Shown here: in pieces, positions 6,901 through 10,195 of the stretch
Position numbering within the stretch: the first letter of the stretch is position 1
Layout: each line of letters starts with the position of its first letter
Source of the DNA: JAKLDO01 sp035354435
Lineage (GTDB): Bacteria > UBP6 > UBA1177
Reading direction: 5' to 3'
Length of the DNA stretch: 10,195 nt
Assembly (NCBI GenBank): GCA_035354435.1
Contig: DAOQAY010000107.1
Location: 1 to 10,195, forward strand
Position numbers and translations under genes: made by a program
Notes under the pieces: generated by a model
Told to the model about the DNA's origin: nothing
Database searches by the model: none
The model's input: only the letters and a program-made list of their open reading frames with translations

Positions 6901-8567
6901 ACACCATTATTTGAACAAAGATAATCGGTTGCCGACGAAACCATTGAAAAAAATTCCTGTGCAGAATCAAAAAATTCCAGAGGATTATAAGTTTCCGGGC
7001 AATTGTCGTTCTTGTCAACCACTCCGTCCTTATCTGAATCATCACAGGCATCGCCGACTCCATTGCTATTCCAATCTTCCTGCCCTTGGTTTGCAACAAT
7101 TGAACAGTTGTCATTTTTGTTTTTTACACCGTCTCTGTCATAATCGCCTTCCGAATCCTGACAGACCAGGCCTATACCATCATGATCAGGATCTTCCTGA
7201 AGCGGATTAAAATGTTTTGGACAATTGTCTTTGTAAAACGGAATCCCATCCTGATCATCGCAATCATAAGGCATGGTTCTATCACCGCAATAACCATTTG
7301 GATAAACATCAATATATATTCCTGAGAAACCATTTTCGTAAAGATATTCAAAAGATACCCATGCCAGATTGGGTCCCCAGCCTAAATTGAGACCCACGAT
7401 CTCTCTTTTTCTATATTCTGATTCAGGGTTGTTTAGTCCATTTAAATCAATGTCCGTAATATTATAGCCGACTATTACAAAAGAATGTCCTCCTTCTCCC
7501 TGCCCTGACCAATTGGCAAGAAGTGGTAAACCATAATCAATTTGTTCTTTGACTGTTTTCATTAATTCACTTGAGAGTTCTATATCCATGTACGAGGAAT
7601 CACTTGAATATTTAAAATTTTTAATCATTTCGTCTACACGAAATGATGCTACTGATTCATCAATTCCGTAATACATGTTTACAAGAACACCGTTGTGAAA
7701 AACTATCTTGGCCGTCTGCTTAACTGATTCTGGAATATTCGCTTCATTTGGTAAAGTATAGGGGCTGTCATAAGAATCTTCCATTAAATCCCACCTATAC
7801 TGAGTATTGTAATCTGCATAGTAGGTCTCAGCTTCATTTCCATTGTAAAAATCAATGCTTCCGCTCCCTATTCCATTTTCAGGCCACTCCCAGTATTTCA
7901 TAAGAATTGATTGCGCTACCGCAGTGCATCCTGCAAAAGTTCGTTGTCCCTCTGGATCATTCCCATAATAGATCGGAGTGTATAAATTGTACGGAAGGGA
8001 CTGATGCCATGATGCAGTCTCCAATGATCTCCGTGTTGTATTGTTTGTTTCAGACTTTAAATATGAAAAATAAGGATTCTGCCCATTTAAGAACGAATTC
8101 CAAAGAATAATGTTTCTTCCTTCCAAAACTTTGTTTTTAATTTTCCCTTCCATTTCCGACAAAACACTTTCAATGCCGGGAAGCGAACTGTGGTATCCAA
8201 GCTTTACCATTGTTGCTGCATTTTCTTTAATAATTTTCTCAAGAAAAACCGGCGGTAAAGAATCAGGATAAGTACCACTAAATTGAACCAATTGCACAGG
8301 AGTAAGCTCATCAACAGATGGAACCAGAATAAAACCCTCTGGATCAAGATTAATTACAAAACCGACAGTTTCATTAGCATAATAAATTTCTTCAACATTA
8401 TAAACACTGAAACCTACTGCGCTTTGCTCGCTAAGATCCGCAACTGAATCAAGAATCATATCTGCTGAAAACTCAATCTCAGATTTTGTTAAACTCCGTG
8501 CATTAAGATTTGAAATACTTAAAAAAAAGCAAACCATTAAAAAAACATAAATCGTTCCCTTCTTCAT
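3942..8567 (-). CDS. Secreted streptopain-like (C10) protease with TSP3, Cys-rich and beta-propeller modules
   Basis: A 1541-residue exported protein with a signal peptide cut near Ala23 (SNLNA). Residues ~30-175 resemble the Spi/C10 propeptide (GFILVPSVDELTPVQLV). The protease domain (~180-425) has PYNLYTP (SpeB: PYNLLTP), Cys214 in GCTAVAQSILMKYWEWP, His361 in EGGHSFVIVGY and LNLGWG at 393-398. Cys-to-His spacing is 147, against 148 in SpeB. Next come thrombospondin type 3 repeats (~436-602), a Cys-rich unknown region (603-830), a Myxococcus-type cysteine-rich module (835-866), a Kelch-like stretch (~1000-1150), LVIVD-like propeller repeats (~1250-1480) and a second cysteine-rich module (1491-1536). 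The catalytic core is well supported; the propellers are inferred. It probably cleaves proteins outside the cell, with the C-terminal part used for calcium-dependent binding or attachment. GGAG 7 bases before ATG 8567 fixes the start. It is first in an operon with the lipoprotein. Confidence 0.9.
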   Translation of the reverse strand: MKKGTIYVFLMVCFFLSISNLNARSLTKSEIEFSADMILDSVADLSEQSAVGFSVYNVEEIYYANETVGFVINLDPEGFILVPSVDELTPVQLVQFSGTYPDSLPPVFLEKIIKENAATMVKLGYHSSLPGIESVLSEMEGKIKNKVLEGRNIILWNSFLNGQNPYFSYLKSETNNTTRRSLETASWHQSLPYNLYTPIYYGNDPEGQRTFAGCTAVAQSILMKYWEWPENGIGSGSIDFYNGNEAETYYADYNTQYRWDLMEDSYDSPYTLPNEANIPESVKQTAKIVFHNGVLVNMYYGIDESVASFRVDEMIKNFKYSSDSSYMDIELSSELMKTVKEQIDYGLPLLANWSGQGEGGHSFVIVGYNITDIDLNGLNNPESEYRKREIVGLNLGWGPNLAWVSFEYLYENGFSGIYIDVYPNGYCGDRTMPYDCDDQDGIPFYKDNCPKHFNPLQEDPDHDGIGLVCQDSEGDYDRDGVKNKNDNCSIVANQGQEDWNSNGVGDACDDSDKDGVVDKNDNCPETYNPLEFFDSAQEFFSMVSSATDYLCSNNGVLNICNSSKRNGLIQAHPELYKTSGWTHMPPSWQPDHDMNGIGDACDNGEAYNGIFVSVEKTISESENPDSLMLLFGKTYKNSYVQLNTWLTRPNRSGNSNNQSDQAYFQNFYCAVDQPNLQYWGDAGYCTVTDGENVNRPPAQGGRDFGYSHGADPYPINPLRNKQAWNELTQNRKLNYVSENYEMFCLRENPDCNSNLRNKDKTYTIQYNDDKKQEFFWNWKSDICSDFYTREDLCIPFINPPQGETAAVPFHYTLSTGIVEWVITNSRCQNGNVVNCCGNGIIEGAEQCDDGNSLRRDGCDELCRFEYITKYFVAGETKKFVDPRFFRHKQVYNRSWRMSKNSSKISYYYTERNIPTVPDTFELPERFDKYLCYKCLFDRIRPGIIDIWRYGDDYASKDRISEPDGRISQVFSTDNSLVWAIEDTGSESVLKRYLINGSGEWETVSSLLNYPLGLEGSSVIMLEDSFILVGGKNNGAFSPYLYYASRSAESHGFFEIETIAQLPAGVSTAFPMIVNENLYVVGNNGATVSIFALINDDNGNLPFKFEEIPLQNKPVARLTATYENDGSKIFAIGGVDINRNSVNKIESIDLEKSTGWVGMDVENVESMKRGVVLFNGNEITYTDIESATVESTRIHFDIEKMNYKTDIVTAANESFETHCFDSIVDGTTVTISDGFLQENNCNSSLQNYGLIDLPENIRTIEGENNTIYAGSETGIAVINIENITSPTVVERHSLYGPVKDILIINDYLYAASGNGIDVFKIENDGKLLKKYHRSTYGDTARLIYFNGRIYAGDGQGIKVVSIQNPEIPTVIKSVSTSGDISDMALGSSKNLYLYDWGGIKVYNLENRDNPVKTASKYYSCSNAAMMSYSGGSLMKCGNSLKHLVKNGASVTVQNISGSPSVKDVFVKKGKLFKVSNGNIEIMQATGEFSAPVCGNGIIESGEICDGNSVACTALSSSYVNGSAYCNSTCSGYNEENCETDGW

Positions 8568-8574
8568 CTCCCTT

Positions 8575-8578
8575 CTCC
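8575..8578 (-). promoter_or_regulatory. Ribosome binding site of the C10 protease gene
   Basis: GGAG is followed by 7 bases and the ATG at 8567-8565, within a purine-rich run. It supports that ATG, which is also directly followed by a normal Lys-Lys signal-peptide start. Confidence 0.75.
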
Positions 8579-8695
8579 GTCAAAAATTCGTAAAACTGTC
8601 CAGCATAAAACTCTTGAAATATCGTGAATTTACCATGAAAACAAGTTTCCTGTGATTTTTTATTCATTTTTATGTTTCTGCCAACTTAGATTCAT

Positions 8696-8724
8696 GTTGT
8701 ATTAAATTTTCGACAGGGTGTCAA
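8696..8724 (-). promoter_or_regulatory. Sigma70-type promoter for the protease-lipoprotein operon
   Basis: On the minus strand a perfect TTGACA (8724-8719), a 17-base spacer and TACAAC (8701-8696, 4 of 6 to consensus) lie just after the rsmE stop at 8735-8733. The predicted start near 8689 leaves an unusually long leader of about 120 bases before ATG 8567. A short inverted repeat GACA-CCC-TGTC overlaps the -35 box and could be an operator, though four-base arms are weak evidence. The 165-base gap 8568-8732 holds this promoter and the leader; I see no terminator in it for rsmE. Confidence 0.6.
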
Positions 8725-8732
8725 GAAAAGAT

Positions 8733-9446
8733 TTATATAAACCTCGAAACTGCAATGTGTACTGCCGATTCGGTGCGGAGTATTCTTGTGCCAAGCGTTA
8801 CCGGTTCAAATCCGGCTTTTAGGAATTGTTCCGTTTCGTACTTGGTGAATCCTCTTTCGGGACCTATTGCTATCACATTTTCGATACCGATTTCTATGTT
8901 TCTCAGACAGTTTGCCGCAACTGGTGAGCCAATGAATCCTTTGGAATTACTGTGAATTAACTGCGATAACACATCATTTGAATACGGCCCGAACCTTTTG
9001 ATCAGGTTTATCTGGGGAGGAACCGTGTCCATGCTCTGTTCAAGGCCTTTGACAATGCATTCCTCAAGCCCTGACGGCGTGAAAATGTCATTTGCCCAGT
9101 AACCTTTGTCACCGTAATATGTCTGGATTATATCAATTCTAGTTACGCCGTAAGTTGTGAGATCGGCAATGAGTCGTGACAATACTTTCGGACGGCACAG
9201 TCCGATGATAACGGTGAGCGGGATTTTTGGTTCCGGAAGTTCCGAAAAACTGGTTTCCAAAACTGCTTTATTTTCATCAATTTTTACAATTTTTGCTGTC
9301 CCTTTTTTTCCGTTGAAAAGTCCTGCTTTGATGACACTTCCCTCTTTTGCATCGAGAATTTCAAGCAGGTGAGTCACCCTTTTCCCGCTTATCACCGCCT
9401 CGTTTTCCGACATTAATTCACTTTTAAATATTATGAGCAGATTCAT
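8733..9446 (-). CDS. rsmE: 16S rRNA (uracil1498-N3)-methyltransferase RsmE
   Basis: The 237-residue cytoplasmic SPOUT-class enzyme uses S-adenosylmethionine to methylate N3 of U1498 in 16S rRNA of the small subunit. The N-terminal PUA-like part (about 1-70) has the HLLEILDAKEGSVIKAGLFNG region. The knotted methyltransferase part shows IGLCRPKVLSRL (81-92), GLEQSMDT (134-141), the SAM-binding loop IAIGPERGF (192-200) and the C-terminal knot LGTRILRTESA (218-228). Family members usually read GPEGG in the loop; here the fourth residue is Arg. Length matches E. coli RsmE (243). The MNLLIIF start resembles the proteobacterial subfamily that begins MNLxLLF, so ATG 9446 is preferred although no good ribosome binding site precedes it. 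It begins 11 bases after the deformylase stop, consistent with co-transcription and translational coupling. Confidence 0.92.
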   Translation of the reverse strand: MNLLIIFKSELMSENEAVISGKRVTHLLEILDAKEGSVIKAGLFNGKKGTAKIVKIDENKAVLETSFSELPEPKIPLTVIIGLCRPKVLSRLIADLTTYGVTRIDIIQTYYGDKGYWANDIFTPSGLEECIVKGLEQSMDTVPPQINLIKRFGPYSNDVLSQLIHSNSKGFIGSPVAANCLRNIEIGIENVIAIGPERGFTKYETEQFLKAGFEPVTLGTRILRTESAVHIAVSRFI

Positions 9447-9457
9447 AGAATTAAAAT

Positions 9458-10144
9458 TTACTCACTTTTTGCGGGGTTAGCGGCAGCTTCAGCCTCTTCC
9501 TGTTTTTTCCTCATTTCGTAATATTCCTCTTTCGGCATGAGGTCACCGTCACATTTTTTATCAATGAAAAGTATGCCGTCAAGATGATCAATTTCATGTT
9601 GAAAAATGACTGCCGTGAATCCGGTGATCTGCTCTTTCACGGTCTCAATTTTTCCATCATTAAGTTTATCATATTCAATTTTTATATCATGAACTCTATT
9701 CACTTTTCCAAATCCTGCTGGAACTGAAAGACACCCTTCCCATCCTTCGATCATTTCACCTGATTTCTCAGTAATTACAGGGTTGTAGTAATATTCAAAC
9801 GGTTTTTCCTCTTTATCCAGCCTCTGAACTATTACCAGTCTCCTGTTCACACCAACCTGCGGAGCGGCAATTCCCACACCTTTCTCTTCGATCAGACTTG
9901 CCAGCATCTTGCGTTCAAGAACATCATATACAGCCGAATTCACTAAAGCTTTTCTTGATATAGCTCTAAGGACAGCGTTATCATTTTCGGAATCGTTCTT
10001 GAAAACTCTCATTTTTTCAGAGGAATTGATGAACTCTATCTCCGCTTTTGTCAGAGTGCCGTTATCTGTATGAACTGCTTTCCGGGTCGATGCGCAACTG
10101 ATAAAAAACAGAAATAGTGCAATGATTACAATTCTTTGCTTCAT
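9458..10144 (-). CDS. def: Peptide deformylase with a lipoprotein-type signal peptide
   Basis: All three metalloprotease motifs of peptide deformylase are intact (numbered from the ATG at 10150): GVGIAAPQ (91-98), EGCLSVP (138-144, metal ligand Cys140) and QHEIDHLDG (184-192, ligands His185 and His189, catalytic Glu186). The enzyme removes formyl groups from N-terminal Met, normally in the cytoplasm. Here a Lys/Arg start, a hydrophobic stretch (VIIALFLFFIS) and Cys19-Ala-Ser form a lipoprotein signal, followed by a polar linker of about 28 residues and a core of ordinary size. The start is ambiguous: GGAG at 10155-10152 lies 7 bases before ATG 10144 but 1 base before ATG 10150, so 10144 is preferred. 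An internal ATG at 10012 would give a normal 184-residue cytoplasmic enzyme but has no ribosome binding site. A Glu/Ala-rich tail ends the protein. There is no fmt neighbour; it sits between a Sel1-like gene and rsmE. Confidence 0.88.
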   Translation of the reverse strand: MKQRIVIIALFLFFISCASTRKAVHTDNGTLTKAEIEFINSSEKMRVFKNDSENDNAVLRAISRKALVNSAVYDVLERKMLASLIEEKGVGIAAPQVGVNRRLVIVQRLDKEEKPFEYYYNPVITEKSGEMIEGWEGCLSVPAGFGKVNRVHDIKIEYDKLNDGKIETVKEQITGFTAVIFQHEIDHLDGILFIDKKCDGDLMPKEEYYEMRKKQEEAEAAANPAKSE

Positions 10145-10146
10145 TA

Positions 10147-10194
10147 TCATTCTCCGGTTCTATTACAAGATTCTTTGTGCCCGAGCGAACACGC
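10147..10194 (-). CDS. C-terminal end of a probable Sel1-like repeat protein (partial)
   Basis: The last 15 codons of a minus-strand frame read ACSLGHKESCNRTGE and end in TGA at 10149-10147, entering from beyond the right edge. The A-C-x-L-G-x-x-x-S-C pattern is typical of the end of a Sel1/Hcp-type repeat with paired Cys, in which the two Cys pin helices by a disulfide in exported proteins. The stop overlaps the first deformylase ATG (ATGA), which favours this frame over the two others and implies an operon. Only 48 bases are visible, so this rests on one motif. Confidence 0.45.
   Translation of the reverse strand, partial: ACSLGHKESCNRTGE
10152..10155 (-). promoter_or_regulatory. Ribosome binding site deciding the deformylase start
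   Basis: GGAG lies inside the last codons of the upstream frame. Its distance to ATG 10144 is 7 bases (good) and to ATG 10150 only 1 base (poor), so translation most likely begins at 10144, two codons inside the longest frame. Either start keeps the signal peptide. Confidence 0.65.
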
Positions 10195-10195
10195 C

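Noticed and set aside
6878..7210. Plus-strand 110-codon frame rich in His, Pro and Arg
   Set aside because: Antisense of the thrombospondin type 3 repeats; the repeat-coded Asp/Asn codons create the open frame.
8660..8695. Eleven-codon frame starting at ATG 8695
   Set aside because: The ATG touches the predicted -10 box and so would lie upstream of the transcription start.
8568..8732. Riboswitch or RNA gene in the 165-base leader
   Set aside because: I found no extended stem pattern, no conserved riboswitch core and no T-run hairpin; the region is explained by promoter and leader.
10163..10195. Alternative frame ending GVFARAQRIL before the deformylase
   Set aside because: It ends at a TAA (10165-10163) and matches nothing, whereas the neighbouring frame has a Sel1-like Cys pattern and an ATGA overlap typical of operons.

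Overview
The window is about 10.2 kb of AT-rich bacterial DNA (roughly 38-40% GC by eye; the first ~290 bases are clearly poorer in GC). All convincing genes lie on the minus strand, so transcription runs right to left. The organism looks Gram-negative and related to the Myxococcota or the former deltaproteobacteria. The evidence is indirect: lipoproteins followed by Asp/Ser-rich linkers, thrombospondin type 3 repeats, the 'CGNGIIE..E.CD' cysteine-rich module and a Cys-containing Sel1-type repeat tail. No marker gene fixes the taxonomy.

Right part (about 8.7-10.2 kb): the last residues of a probable Sel1-like repeat protein overlap or abut a peptide deformylase. That deformylase has all three catalytic motifs behind a lipoprotein-type signal peptide, which is unusual for a cytoplasmic enzyme. 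It is followed after 11 bases by rsmE, the 16S rRNA m3U1498 methyltransferase. This looks like one transcription unit that extends beyond the right edge.

Central part (about 2.4-8.7 kb): a sigma70-like promoter (TTGACA, 17 bp, TACAAC) drives a two-gene operon. The first gene encodes a 1541-residue exported protein. It has a streptopain-like (peptidase family C10) proenzyme, then thrombospondin type 3 calcium-binding repeats, an uncharacterised Cys-rich region, a Myxococcus-type cysteine-rich module, two beta-propeller-like stretches and a second terminal cysteine-rich module. The second gene overlaps it by 7 bases and encodes a cysteine-rich lipoprotein with an Asp/Ser-rich stalk and propeller-like repeats. 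Together they look like a secreted protease/adhesin and a surface lipoprotein made side by side.

Left part (1-2.3 kb): a type IA topoisomerase of the TopB kind has its own strong-looking promoter (TTGACA, 17 bp, TATATT). It is followed by a perfect 30-bp palindrome and an AT-rich open frame that runs off the left edge without a standard start codon. That frame is probably a gene remnant or a gene with an unusual start.

I see no tRNA, rRNA, CRISPR array or insertion sequence.
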